Assembly: GCA_963781705.1 (NCBI GenBank)
Contig: CAWAGP010000001.1
Span: 496,001 to 560,000, forward strand
Source: JALYGJ01 sp963781705
Lineage (GTDB): Bacteria > Chloroflexota > Limnocylindria > Limnocylindrales > CSP1-4
Reading direction: 5' to 3'
Length of the DNA: 64,000 bases
A model generated the notes under the pieces. It saw only the letters and a program-made list of their open reading frames with translations. It was not told the origin of the DNA and did no database searches. Position numbers and translations under genes: made by a program. Of this stretch, positions 7,784 to 17,651 are shown one piece after another; the stretch's first letter is position 1, and every line of letters begins with the position of its first letter.

Positions 7784-8563
7784 TTGACCTTGGCGACCGC
7801 CGGGGCCGATCAGGCCCGCGCACCTGCCGGGCACGGCTCACGCGCGGCACTGGCCCTCAGGCTCATTGCCCATATCCAGCCCGAGGACATCGCGCTCATC
7901 GGCACGATGCTCCTGGCACCCACACTGGGTGGCAGCAGCGGACTGGCCAATCGCCTGCTCAGCGGCGACCATGACCCGCTGCTCGGAGCGTGGGCGCTCA
8001 TCGCCGCCGTGGGTGCCATTGCGGCGCTGGCGAGCCGGGTATTGGGCGAATCGGACATCGACGACCAGCGGCGCTGGCTGCTCCTGGGCCCATTCATGGG
8101 TGCCCTCACGCTGATCGGCGGCAGCGCCTTCGCCCTGCTCGGCATCGGCGACTCTGCCCCGTTCATCGTGGTCGCCGCCGCCGTGGTCGTCGGAGCGTTC
8201 GTCTTCGCCGACCGCCTGCCCGTCGTGGGGCGCCCGCTCCGGCGCGTCCTGGTGACGCCGTTCGTCCTCCTGTCGGGCGCGCTTCTGCAGAGCTTCGTGG
8301 TCGACATCGGTGGCGCCCTCGGCGGTTCGATCAATGTCGGCGACCTCCTGGCCCAGCCGGATGCGCTCGTGCTCGTGCCGGAAATCCTGCTCATCGTGGC
8401 AATGGTCAGTTGGATCTTCTACGCGATGCTCGTCTTCGCGCCGCGTGAACTTGCTTCGCCGGGCGACACAACCCGCGCCTGGGCCGTGCGCTTCGGGCTC
8501 TTCTTCGTGACGCTGCTCATCGGCGTCGTCGCCGGCAACGCTCAGGCGGTTCTGATCACCTGA
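7784..8563 (+). CDS. Multi-span membrane protein of unknown function
   Basis: Roughly 259 residues with about seven hydrophobic spans (for example EDIALIGTMLLAP, GAWALIAAVGAIAALA, PFIVVAAAVVVGAFVFA, FGLFFVTLLIGVVAGNAQ). I do not recognise the family. The start is uncertain: no ATG lies near the beginning, and TTG at 7784 or 7790 is the most likely start, just after the stop of the preceding secreted protein. The stop TGA at 8561-8563 overlaps the end of the opposing cyclase gene by eight bases. Confidence 0.6.
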   Translation: MTLATAGADQARAPAGHGSRAALALRLIAHIQPEDIALIGTMLLAPTLGGSSGLANRLLSGDHDPLLGAWALIAAVGAIAALASRVLGESDIDDQRRWLLLGPFMGALTLIGGSAFALLGIGDSAPFIVVAAAVVVGAFVFADRLPVVGRPLRRVLVTPFVLLSGALLQSFVVDIGGALGGSINVGDLLAQPDALVLVPEILLIVAMVSWIFYAMLVFAPRELASPGDTTRAWAVRFGLFFVTLLIGVVAGNAQAVLIT

Positions 8564-11219
8564 CCGGGCGCTCGTCAGGGCGCCCTTCGCTGGCCGCGGT
8601 GGCAACGGCAAGGGCAAGCTGCGCCGCGGTGTCGACGCTCATCGCGTCGCCCTCGGCGACCGCGCGCTCGAAATCGGCCGGCTCGAGTGCCGCGCGCGCC
8701 TGGACGACGGGACCCTCAAGACCGATCAGATCCGCCGATGGGCCGCCGCCCATCTCGCGGCGCAGGCGTTCGGCGACTGTGCCCAGGCGGGCGGCCGTGG
8801 CCGTCTCGCCGTGACGGATTGCAACCAGGGCGATGACGTCGAGCGCCAGTTCGATACCGATTTTGGCGCCAACCGCGTGCGCTCGATGCAGGCCTTCCAC
8901 GAAGTACCTCGCGGCGGCCGGCTCGTTGTCCGAGCCAAGCTCGATCATGCCCATGCTCAGGTAGTTCATGGCGCTGGTGTGGGCGTCGCCCAGCTGCTCG
9001 CCGAGATCGACGGCCTGCTGGGCGACCACACGCGCCTCGTCCAGTTCGCCGACGCGGAAGAGGGCCAGCGACAGGCCCTGCAGCGAACCCATCCGCGCTC
9101 GACCGTCTGCCTCGCCACTGAGCGCCACCGATTGCCGAAATGCGTCTCGGGCTACCTCGGGTCGCGCGACCAGGTTGGCCCAGCCGGTGCCGCCCAGCGC
9201 CTGGCCCAGCCGCTGCTGATCGCCCAGCTGCTCGAGCATCGCGATCCACTGTTCGGTCAGCTCCTGGGCGCGGGCGTAGTCCGTGTGCCAGGCCGCCAGC
9301 TCGGCCGCGACACCCAGCGCGTCACCGCGCTCGACGCTCAGCTCGTCGTTGCTTGACTCCTCAATCAGCTCGTCGAGCGCGCGGCGCGCCTCGGTCAGAT
9401 GACTACGCGTGCGCCAGAAGTCGCGCAACCCGGCGGCCATCCGAAAACCGGCATCATGCGCACCACTGGCGACCGACCAGGCGAACGCGGCACGGAGGTT
9501 GGCCATCTCGAGGTCGAGCCGCGCCAGGTTGGCCTCGCTGTTCGGTTGAGTGAGCACATGGTCTGATGCCTCGGCCAGGGCCGCGAAGTGGCTCATGTGG
9601 CGGTCACGGATGAGCCGCTCCTCGCCGGCCTCGGTGAGCTTCTCGGCCGCGTACTCGCGGATCGTCTCGAGCATCTCGAAGCGCGCCTCGTCGCCATCCT
9701 GGGCCGAGCGCACCAGGCTCCGATCGACCAGCGCGGCAAGCAGGTCGAGCGGGTCGCCGGCCAGTTCACCGGCCGGGTCGACGATCGCAAGCACGGCGTC
9801 GAGATCGGCGCCACCGGCGAAGACCGACAGGCGCCGGAACACCGCGCGCTCGGGCTCGGCCAGCAGGTCGTGGCTCCAATCGATTGCGCCACGCAGCGTG
9901 CGCTGCCGGTCGGGCAGGTCGCGGCGCGTACTGGTGACCAGGTTCAGACGGTGGTCAAGGCGGTCCAGGATCTGCGCAGGGGCAATCAGGTTGATGCGCG
10001 CCGCGGCCAGTTCGATGGCCAGCGGCAGGCCGTCCAGCCGGCGGCAGATGGCGGCCACCGCCGGCGCGTTGACGTCGGTCAGCGCGAAATTCGGCCGGGC
10101 AGCGCGGGCGCGCTCGACGAACAGCTCGACCGAGTCAGAGTCGGCGATATCGGCTGCCGTCGGCCGGCCGGGCTCGGATGGCAGGCCCAGTACCGGCACC
10201 GGATAAACGCGCTCACCGGCGATACCCAGCGGCTCACGGCTCGAGCTGAGCACCGCCAGACGTGTCGTCGCCGTCAGCAGTGCGGCGATATCCGGCGCGG
10301 CGTCGACGACCTGCTCGAGGTTGTCGAGCACGATCAACACCTGCTGCTCGGCCAGGTGCTCCGCGAGCACCTCCGCGATCGATCGACCCGGCTGTTCGGC
10401 CACGGCCAGCGTCCGGGCGACGGTGGGGATGACCAGCGCACGGTCGCGCACGATGTCGAGCGCGACGAACCAGACGCCGTCGGGATAGCCGTCGAGCAGG
10501 CTGCGTGCCGTCTCGATCGCCAGCCGCGTCTTGCCCGTGCCGCCGGGGCCGGTGAGCGTCACGGACCGTTCCCGTTCGAGCAGCGCGCGCAGCTCGGCCA
10601 GCTCCCGGCGACGGCCGACGAAGCGGGTCAGCGGCGAGGGCAGGTTGGTGCGCACCGCCACGGTCATGGTGCGCGGCGGCGGGAAATCCGATTCGAGTCC
10701 GGGCGCGCACAGCTGGAACAGGTGCTCCGGCGCGGGCAGGTCGCGCAGGCCGTGGCGGCCGAGATCGCGCAGCGTGGCGCCGTCGGGCAGGTTGTCACCG
10801 GCGAGTGCGCGCACCGCCTCGGAAACGAGGATCTCGCCACCCCAGGCGGCAGCTGCGATGCGCGCCGTGCGGTGCACCTCCAGACCGGTGTAGTCGCGCC
10901 CGCCGAAGACCGCCTCGCCGGCGTGGACGCCCATGCGCACCTTGATCACGGCGTCATTCGGCCACTCGTGGCCGCCCAGCGCGCGCTGGGCGTCGATGGC
11001 GGCGGCGATGCCCTGGCGGGCCGAGGAGAAGACGGCGAACAGCGCATCGCCCTCGCTCGACACGGCCGTACCGCCATTCGCCTTGACGGCGGCGTCGAGC
11101 AGCGTGAAGTGCTCATCCAGCAGGGCAGCGAAGCGCGTCGCCGCGCTCGCCGCAAGGCGCGTCGAACCCTCGATGTCGGTCATCAGGAAGGTAACGGTGC
11201 CGGTCGGAAGCGTCGTCAC
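8556..11219 (-). CDS. Class III adenylate/guanylate cyclase-domain protein with NB-ARC-like ATPase and TPR repeats
   Basis: This 887-residue regulator has a cyclase homology domain at 8-170 with metal aspartates in FLMTDIEGST (Asp15) and SSEGDALFAVF (Asp58). A STAND-type ATPase begins at RFVGRRRELAEL (200), with P-loop GPGGTGKT (224-231), Walker B VLIVLDNLEQ and SSREPL. A helical repeat region follows from about 560 to the end. Family members are signal-sensing transcription or enzyme regulators. The usual transition-state Asn is His116 in GLEVHRTARI while Arg120 remains, so activity may be altered. GTG 11219 precedes TTLPTGTVTFLMTD, the common N-terminus; upstream codons look non-coding. Confidence 0.88.
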   Translation of the reverse strand: MTTLPTGTVTFLMTDIEGSTRLAASAATRFAALLDEHFTLLDAAVKANGGTAVSSEGDALFAVFSSARQGIAAAIDAQRALGGHEWPNDAVIKVRMGVHAGEAVFGGRDYTGLEVHRTARIAAAAWGGEILVSEAVRALAGDNLPDGATLRDLGRHGLRDLPAPEHLFQLCAPGLESDFPPPRTMTVAVRTNLPSPLTRFVGRRRELAELRALLERERSVTLTGPGGTGKTRLAIETARSLLDGYPDGVWFVALDIVRDRALVIPTVARTLAVAEQPGRSIAEVLAEHLAEQQVLIVLDNLEQVVDAAPDIAALLTATTRLAVLSSSREPLGIAGERVYPVPVLGLPSEPGRPTAADIADSDSVELFVERARAARPNFALTDVNAPAVAAICRRLDGLPLAIELAAARINLIAPAQILDRLDHRLNLVTSTRRDLPDRQRTLRGAIDWSHDLLAEPERAVFRRLSVFAGGADLDAVLAIVDPAGELAGDPLDLLAALVDRSLVRSAQDGDEARFEMLETIREYAAEKLTEAGEERLIRDRHMSHFAALAEASDHVLTQPNSEANLARLDLEMANLRAAFAWSVASGAHDAGFRMAAGLRDFWRTRSHLTEARRALDELIEESSNDELSVERGDALGVAAELAAWHTDYARAQELTEQWIAMLEQLGDQQRLGQALGGTGWANLVARPEVARDAFRQSVALSGEADGRARMGSLQGLSLALFRVGELDEARVVAQQAVDLGEQLGDAHTSAMNYLSMGMIELGSDNEPAAARYFVEGLHRAHAVGAKIGIELALDVIALVAIRHGETATAARLGTVAERLRREMGGGPSADLIGLEGPVVQARAALEPADFERAVAEGDAMSVDTAAQLALAVATAASEGRPDERPVR

Positions 11220-11369
11220 GAGCGGTAACCATACCCGGCCGGCGCAGCCCCGGCGCTGCCCCCGGTGCGTTTGACATCGGGCCTTTCGGGTAGGAGGATG
11301 GGGCGGAAGCGTCCGAGGCAACCCACTTCATTGCCGGCCGGCGCTTGGGGAGAGATAGGGAGGTCCGTC

Positions 11370-11795
11370 ATGCGAACGCGCTTGACCATGTTATTGATGT
11401 TGTCCCTCATCGGCACCGGGCTGGCCCTGCCTGGCACGGTGGCGGCACGCCACAACGTCGGTATCAACAGTGGCTACGTCTACAGGGTGGTCTACAACTA
11501 CTGCAGCGGCGGCGCCGCCTACTTCAAGGTCAAGGAGATCGCCAAGGGCTATACGCCGGCCAACGGCCTGACCATCAACATGTCGGCGCAGGAGCTGCGC
11601 CACGGTCGCTGGAAGACGGTCCACAACTTCAACCAGCAGTGGTACAACTTCCCGGCCAACGGCCGGAAGCACTTCCTCGCCGCCTGGGCCAACTGGCACA
11701 ACTCGGTCTACTAGGTGCGCCTCAAGTTCACCCTGCGCGTCTGGCACAGCGGCTATGTCATCGCGCACAAGACGCTGCACAGCAGGAAGTGCTAG
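11370..11795 (+). pseudogene. Small secreted two-cysteine protein, family member B, interrupted by TAG
   Basis: The ATG 11370 frame encodes a signal peptide and a domain nearly identical to the 141-residue protein at 11943, but TAG at 11712-11714 replaces the TGG (Trp) of that copy. Reading past it gives 26 more residues (VRLKFTLRVWHSGYV...LHSRKC) and a natural TAG at 11793, restoring exactly 141 codons. The truncated 114-residue product would lack the last two strands and the terminal cysteine. GGGAGGTCCGTC precedes the ATG. Because the rest is so well kept, the lesion is recent, a sequencing error, or a readthrough case. A terminator hairpin follows at 11816. Confidence 0.85.
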
Positions 11796-11815
11796 CAGCA
11801 CATTGCTGAAGCACA

Positions 11816-11843
11816 AATCGGCCGGGCGCATGCCCGGCCGATT
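11816..11843. terminator. Rho-independent terminator after secreted gene B
   Basis: Inverted repeat with a 12-bp perfect stem (11816-11827 and 11832-11843), loop GCAT, followed by TTCATT. It is nearly the same hairpin as the one at 12392-12417, so the terminator was copied with the gene. Confidence 0.8.
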
Positions 11844-11942
11844 TTCATTGACATCGACGGCGCACGGCCTGACCATTCCGGCGCAGACCGGTCTGGGCCA
11901 GAGGGGCGCCGGCTGACGCGGGAGAGGCGAGGAGGTTCTTGG

Positions 11943-12368
11943 ATGCGAAAGCGTCTTGCACTGTTGCTTGTGCTGTCGTTGGTCGGTGCTGGGCTGGCCC
12001 TGCCCGGAACGGTCGCGGCGCGCAACAACGTCGGCATCGACAGTGGCTATGTCTACAAGGTGGTCTACAACTACTGCAGCGGCGGCGCGGCCTACTTCAA
12101 GGTCAAGGAGACGGCCAAGGGCTATACGTCGGCCAACGGCCTGACCATCGATATGGCGGCGCAGGAGTTGCGCGGCGGTCGCTGGAAGACGGTTCACTAC
12201 TTCAACCAGCAGTGGTACAACTTCCCGGACAACGGCCGGAACCACTTCCTGGCAGCCTGGGCGAACTGGCACAACTCGGTCTACTGGGTGCGCCTCAAGT
12301 TCACCCTGCGGGTCTGGGACAGCGGCTACGTCCTCGCTCACAAGACCCTGGTCAGCAGGAAGTGCTAG
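11943..12368 (+). CDS. Small secreted two-cysteine protein, family member C
   Basis: A 141-residue protein with a signal peptide ending around PGTVAARNN. The mature protein is rich in Tyr, Trp, Lys and Gly (SGYVYKVVYNYC, AYFKVKETAKGYTSANG, FNQQWYNFP, AAWANWHNSVYW) and has exactly two cysteines, in YNYC and at the very C-terminus (SRKC). I know no function for it. It is the intact twin of the interrupted copy 570 bases upstream, and 12511 is a more distant third copy of equal length. GAGGAGG lies a few bases before the ATG. It is probably an extracellular beta-rich protein; binding or antimicrobial roles are untested ideas. Confidence 0.85.
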   Translation: MRKRLALLLVLSLVGAGLALPGTVAARNNVGIDSGYVYKVVYNYCSGGAAYFKVKETAKGYTSANGLTIDMAAQELRGGRWKTVHYFNQQWYNFPDNGRNHFLAAWANWHNSVYWVRLKFTLRVWDSGYVLAHKTLVSRKC

Positions 12369-12391
12369 CAACGGCGACGCTGTAACCAGAG

Positions 12392-12417
12392 AACGGCCGG
12401 GCGCAAGCCCGGCCGTT
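12392..12417. terminator. Rho-independent terminator after secreted gene C
   Basis: Perfect 11-bp stem (12392-12402 and 12407-12417) with loop GCAA, followed by TTC. Its sequence core matches the hairpin at 11816-11843. Confidence 0.8.
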
Positions 12418-12510
12418 TTCTATCCCGGCGTGGGCTAAGATTCACGCGGACGTCCTACTCGATCGCCGTGATCGGGCGCAGACGCCATCAGGCAGGAGGG
12501 AGGCTGACCG

Positions 12511-12936
12511 ATGCGACGCGTCTCAACCGCCGCGACCCTGGCCGTGCTGGCAGCGCTGCTGCTGATGCCCGCCGGCGCCGCCGCTTCGAGTGGCTACACC
12601 TACAACGTGCTCAACAACGCCTGCTATGGCCATGGCAAGAACTCGGTCTGGATCAAGGTCAAGGAGACCGCCGCCGGAACGACGTCGGCCAACAAGCTGA
12701 TCCTGGGCGCCAGCGCCCAGGAGCTCAGGCATGGCCGGTGGCGGACGATCTACACCTGGAGCAAGACCGTCTACGCGTTCCAGGCTGACGGCACCAGCCA
12801 CTTCCTAAAGCAATGGCGCGCGTGGGAGCCGACAGCGGCGACGGCCAACCGCAGCCACCGCATCGTCGTCACGCTGGTCATCCGCCACAACCGCCACCTG
12901 CTGGCCAAACAGGTCCTGCACAGCGTCGAGTGCTGA
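12511..12936 (+). CDS. Small secreted two-cysteine protein, family member D
   Basis: A 141-residue product with a signal peptide (MRRVSTAATLAVLAALLLMP...AAAS). It keeps the family pattern SGYTYNVLNNAC, WIKVKETAAGTTSANK, AQELRHGRWRTIYTW, a Trp pair (KQWRAWE), hydrophobic IVVTLVI and terminal VEC. The segment AQELRHGRW is shared letter for letter with copy B. The two cysteines are at the same ends as in copies A-C. GGAGGG precedes the ATG. No domain is recognised; it is presumably exported and held by one disulfide. Confidence 0.82.
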   Translation: MRRVSTAATLAVLAALLLMPAGAAASSGYTYNVLNNACYGHGKNSVWIKVKETAAGTTSANKLILGASAQELRHGRWRTIYTWSKTVYAFQADGTSHFLKQWRAWEPTAATANRSHRIVVTLVIRHNRHLLAKQVLHSVEC

Positions 12937-12968
12937 TCCTGGCGGCCTCGCGGCCGCTGGAGGGATCG

Positions 12969-14729
12969 TTATTGCGGCGGCTGCGTCCCCAGATGACGCG
13001 CTACGAAGTCGAGTTCGGCGGCCATCTGCCTGATCCGTTCGTCGGTTCTCAGTGAGCCGTGGCCCGCGTCGAAACGCAGCACCTCGTGCGGCTTGCCCAG
13101 TTCGTCCAGCCGGGTGATGTAGTTGTCGATCTGCCTGATCGGGCAGCGCGGATCGTTCTCGCCGGCCAGGATCATCACCGGCACGCGGACGTCCCCGATG
13201 TAGGTGATCGGCGAGCGCACGCGGTATAGCTCCGGTTCGTCAGCCGGCGCCGCACCGAACAACGCACGGTCGTATGACTTGAGCGGCTCCATCTCGTCCT
13301 CGAACGCGGCTACGTAATCAGCCACCGGCACTCCGGCGACGCCGAGCGCCCAGCGCTCGGGTTGCGTGCCCAGGCCGAGCAGCGTCAGGTAACCGCCCCA
13401 GGACGCGCCGCTCAGCACGATGCGCGTCGGATCGGCGATGCCGTCGGCAACGACGCGGTCGACGACGGCGGCAATGTCGCGCAGCTCAGTCAGCCCGGGA
13501 TTGCCGGTGAGCGCGTCGCGCCACTTCCGGCCGTAGCCGCTGCTGCCTCGGTAATTGACCAATACCACGGCGAGGCCGTGGTCGACCCACGCCTGCACCG
13601 GCGGCGAGAAGCTGTCGCGATCGTGGGCCTCCGGGCCGCCATGGATGACGAATATGGTCGGGTGCGGCCGCGGGACAGGCGGTTCGGCGACGAAGGCCGG
13701 CACGTCGCCGACGGTGAGATCCGTATAGCGGACGCCGCCCGGCGCCGGATCGCCGGGTGGCTGAAGGACGGTGCCACCGGCCGACGAGCGCACCTCCGGC
13801 GGCGACGCGGCATCGCTCCACAGGTACCACACCGCTCCGTCCGGCCGAACATCCGCCGCCGCAATCGTGCCCGGCTGGGTCGTCAGCTCGGTCATCGCGT
13901 CCGACTCGAGTTCGTAGCGGTACAGCTGCGACCGGCCGCCGTGTTCATGCACCAGCAGCACCCCTTGTCCGTCGGGATACCAGTGCGCGTCCACGTCGCC
14001 CGGCAGCTCGACTTTGAGTTCCCGCGTAGCGCCGGTGCGCGGCAACCAGATCAATGGCCGGCGCAGGTCGTACCGCTCGTGGAGCACCAGCACGCGCTCG
14101 TCACCGGCCAGGTCGGGCCAGCCGGCCGACCACAGGCCAAGGCCCGGACCGTCGGATAGGTTGCCCACAGCGGCGCCGTCGAGGTCCACCACGCGCAGTT
14201 CGGGATGGCGCGAGTCGCCGCGCTCCGAATGCATCAAGCACAGCAGCCGCTCGTCATGCGACAGCCCGCCCAGCTCGCACTCCTCGCGGTGCCGATAGAT
14301 CTCGCGCGACGCGCCGTCACCCACGAGGTGGATGGAGCTGCCCTCGACAGTCGAGCGGCCGATGGCTGCCACCGAGCGGCCGACGTTGAGGCCGGCGTCA
14401 TAGGCACGGCCCAAATCGGCGGCGATCTCACGCGCCTCGCCGCCGGCGAAGGGCTGGACCATCCAGCGGCCGAACTCATCGCCGTCGGTGTCGTCGAACC
14501 ACCACACCTGCTCACCCGCGGGATCGATCGACCCCGACAGAGTGCCTTCGCGCCGATCGGTCAGTTGGCGATGGCTACCGAGGGCGCGATCCCAGGCAAA
14601 CAGCTCCCAGCGCCCAATCTGGTTCGCGGCATAGACCAGGTGCTCCGGCGCATCGTTGGCCCACTCGGGCAGCGTGCTGCGCGACGCGCGAAAGCGCCGG
14701 CGCCAGGCTGCCTCGGGTGCGGTCGTCAT
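12969..14729 (-). CDS. S9-family prolyl oligopeptidase-like serine peptidase
   Basis: This 586-residue protein has an N-terminal beta-propeller-like half (about 1-320, repeated W-x-D/G strands) and a C-terminal alpha/beta-hydrolase domain. Catalytic residues are readable: Ser443 in SGASWGGYL, Asp526 in AGENDPRCP and His557 in DAGHGSL. The oxyanion region is FVIHGGPEAHDRDSF and NYRGSSGYG. This is the acylaminoacyl-peptidase/dipeptidyl-peptidase branch that trims short peptides. There is no signal peptide, so it is probably cytoplasmic. The ATG start is at 14729. It follows pckA by nine bases on the same strand and may be co-transcribed. Confidence 0.9.
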   Translation of the reverse strand: MTTAPEAAWRRRFRASRSTLPEWANDAPEHLVYAANQIGRWELFAWDRALGSHRQLTDRREGTLSGSIDPAGEQVWWFDDTDGDEFGRWMVQPFAGGEAREIAADLGRAYDAGLNVGRSVAAIGRSTVEGSSIHLVGDGASREIYRHREECELGGLSHDERLLCLMHSERGDSRHPELRVVDLDGAAVGNLSDGPGLGLWSAGWPDLAGDERVLVLHERYDLRRPLIWLPRTGATRELKVELPGDVDAHWYPDGQGVLLVHEHGGRSQLYRYELESDAMTELTTQPGTIAAADVRPDGAVWYLWSDAASPPEVRSSAGGTVLQPPGDPAPGGVRYTDLTVGDVPAFVAEPPVPRPHPTIFVIHGGPEAHDRDSFSPPVQAWVDHGLAVVLVNYRGSSGYGRKWRDALTGNPGLTELRDIAAVVDRVVADGIADPTRIVLSGASWGGYLTLLGLGTQPERWALGVAGVPVADYVAAFEDEMEPLKSYDRALFGAAPADEPELYRVRSPITYIGDVRVPVMILAGENDPRCPIRQIDNYITRLDELGKPHEVLRFDAGHGSLRTDERIRQMAAELDFVARHLGTQPPQ

Positions 14730-14738
14730 GGTTGGGCC

Positions 14739-16418
<1,680 letters not shown>

Positions 16419-16799
16419 GCCTGCTGGCGGACCGGCCGCGCGTGCCCGATGGGCCGCGGTCTTGGGCCACGGACCTCGAGAGTCGGCTTTCGCAGTACGT
16501 CGGCGTGCGATTGTACGCTGCTCGTCCAGCGCTCCCGGCCAGGAGCGCGCCCGCGATCCTGCCGGTGGCATGAATTCCGGATCGGCCACTCAGACGCTGT
16601 CGCGACTCGCATTTGAGAAGCGGGCCGCCCGCCCTGCCGGCGGTTCTTGCCATACGCCAGTGCCAGTAGCGCCACCGCCGGTCAGCCGCGATTCGCTTCT
16701 CGTATGCGGCCGCCAGTAGCGCTATCGAGCGGCATCGTCGAGCCGCTCCTCATACGACAGCGAACCGGACTTCGAGTAGCAAAGGCCCGAGGACGCGCC
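16419..16799. other. Intergenic region, no gene supported
   Basis: The 381 bases between the pckA start and the end of the HTH-nuclease gene hold no frame with convincing protein content. Short similar motifs (ccagtagcgc) occur at about 16659 and 16711. Apart from a possible -10 for pckA near 16510, I see no tRNA, hairpin or repeat worth calling. Confidence 0.5.
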
Positions 16800-17540
16800 T
16801 CAACTGCCGCTCGTCACGACTTTCGACGGTCTGCGGACCCGCTTCTGACTTGAGAACTTCGCGTTAGCGCTACCACCGGTGGCGTCTGAGAAGAACATCA
16901 GGCCGCTCAGCGATTCGGCTGGTCGGCGCAACCAGGCGCGACAGGCGCGCGTGTCGGCACGGAACGCCGAACCCAGGAGGGATGCATGCGCGAGAACTCG
17001 ACGACGGTTGGTGGCGCCCTCGCCAATGATGACCATGCGTGCCAGCTTGGCCGCCACCCAACCGCGGTCGCGGGCAATCACCGAGGCCAGCCGCGTCTTT
17101 CGGTCGACGATGCCGATCATCTCCTGGACATCCACGATCTCTGTCTTGATCTCGATTACGAGCAGCGTTCGCGTTGGGGCATGCCACGCTAAGAGGTCGA
17201 TCCAGCCGCGCTCGCCGTAGATCGCAAAGGAGACTTCCGGCGCCACCTCCCAGCCGAGCGAGATCAGCCACGCCGCGACCGCATCGGACAGGGCCGCGTG
17301 GCGCGCATTCAGCAATCGGTCGAGCTCGCCCCCGCGCCAGCGAGCGACGAGGTCGATACGCATGTCCAAAGCCGCCGCGACCTGGCGCAACGAGTCGACC
17401 GCGACCGATCCAACATGACCGCGCTCCAGCATCGAGATCTGGGACCGCGAGACGGATGCTCGTAAGGCGACGTCGACCTGGCGCCAGCCGCGGCGGATGC
17501 GGACGGCGCGGAAGGCGGCACCGACGCGCGCGTCATCCAC
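16800..17540 (-). CDS. HTH (XRE-type) domain fused to a PD-(D/E)XK nuclease-like domain
   Basis: A 246-residue protein. Residues about 8-62 form an XRE-like helix-turn-helix (RIRRGWRQVDVALRASVSRSQ, LERG, VAVDSLRQVAAALDM). Residues about 75-170 show a PD-(D/E)XK core: Glu102, then IDLLAWH with Asp115, then LLVIEIKTE with Glu130 and Lys132. Spacing E-x12-D-x14-ExK is right for a metal-dependent nuclease. The C-terminal third is basic and unstructured-looking. Such proteins could be regulators that reuse the fold or sequence-guided nucleases; no methyltransferase or other restriction partner lies nearby. Starts at ATG 17540, 69 bases from the divergent exporter frame. Confidence 0.75.
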   Translation of the reverse strand: MDDARVGAAFRAVRIRRGWRQVDVALRASVSRSQISMLERGHVGSVAVDSLRQVAAALDMRIDLVARWRGGELDRLLNARHAALSDAVAAWLISLGWEVAPEVSFAIYGERGWIDLLAWHAPTRTLLVIEIKTEIVDVQEMIGIVDRKTRLASVIARDRGWVAAKLARMVIIGEGATNRRRVLAHASLLGSAFRADTRACRAWLRRPAESLSGLMFFSDATGGSANAKFSSQKRVRRPSKVVTSGS

Positions 17541-17651
17541 CGTCCGAATCCATCGGCCAAGTCTGGGTATTGCCGCTTAGCAGCGACTCACCGCCGACTC
17601 ATCGCCCACTTGCGCGCCGTTTTGCAACGGATGCGAGACTGCGCGGGTTCG

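Noticed and set aside
11391..12371. Long open frame antisense to the two secreted genes
   Set aside because: It arises from the duplicated GC-rich genes on the other strand; its repeat structure mirrors their codons, and the sense strand has signal peptides, ribosome sites and terminators.
16419..16799. tRNA or small RNA in the pckA upstream region
   Set aside because: No cloverleaf, T-loop GTTCRA motif or strong terminator hairpin was seen.
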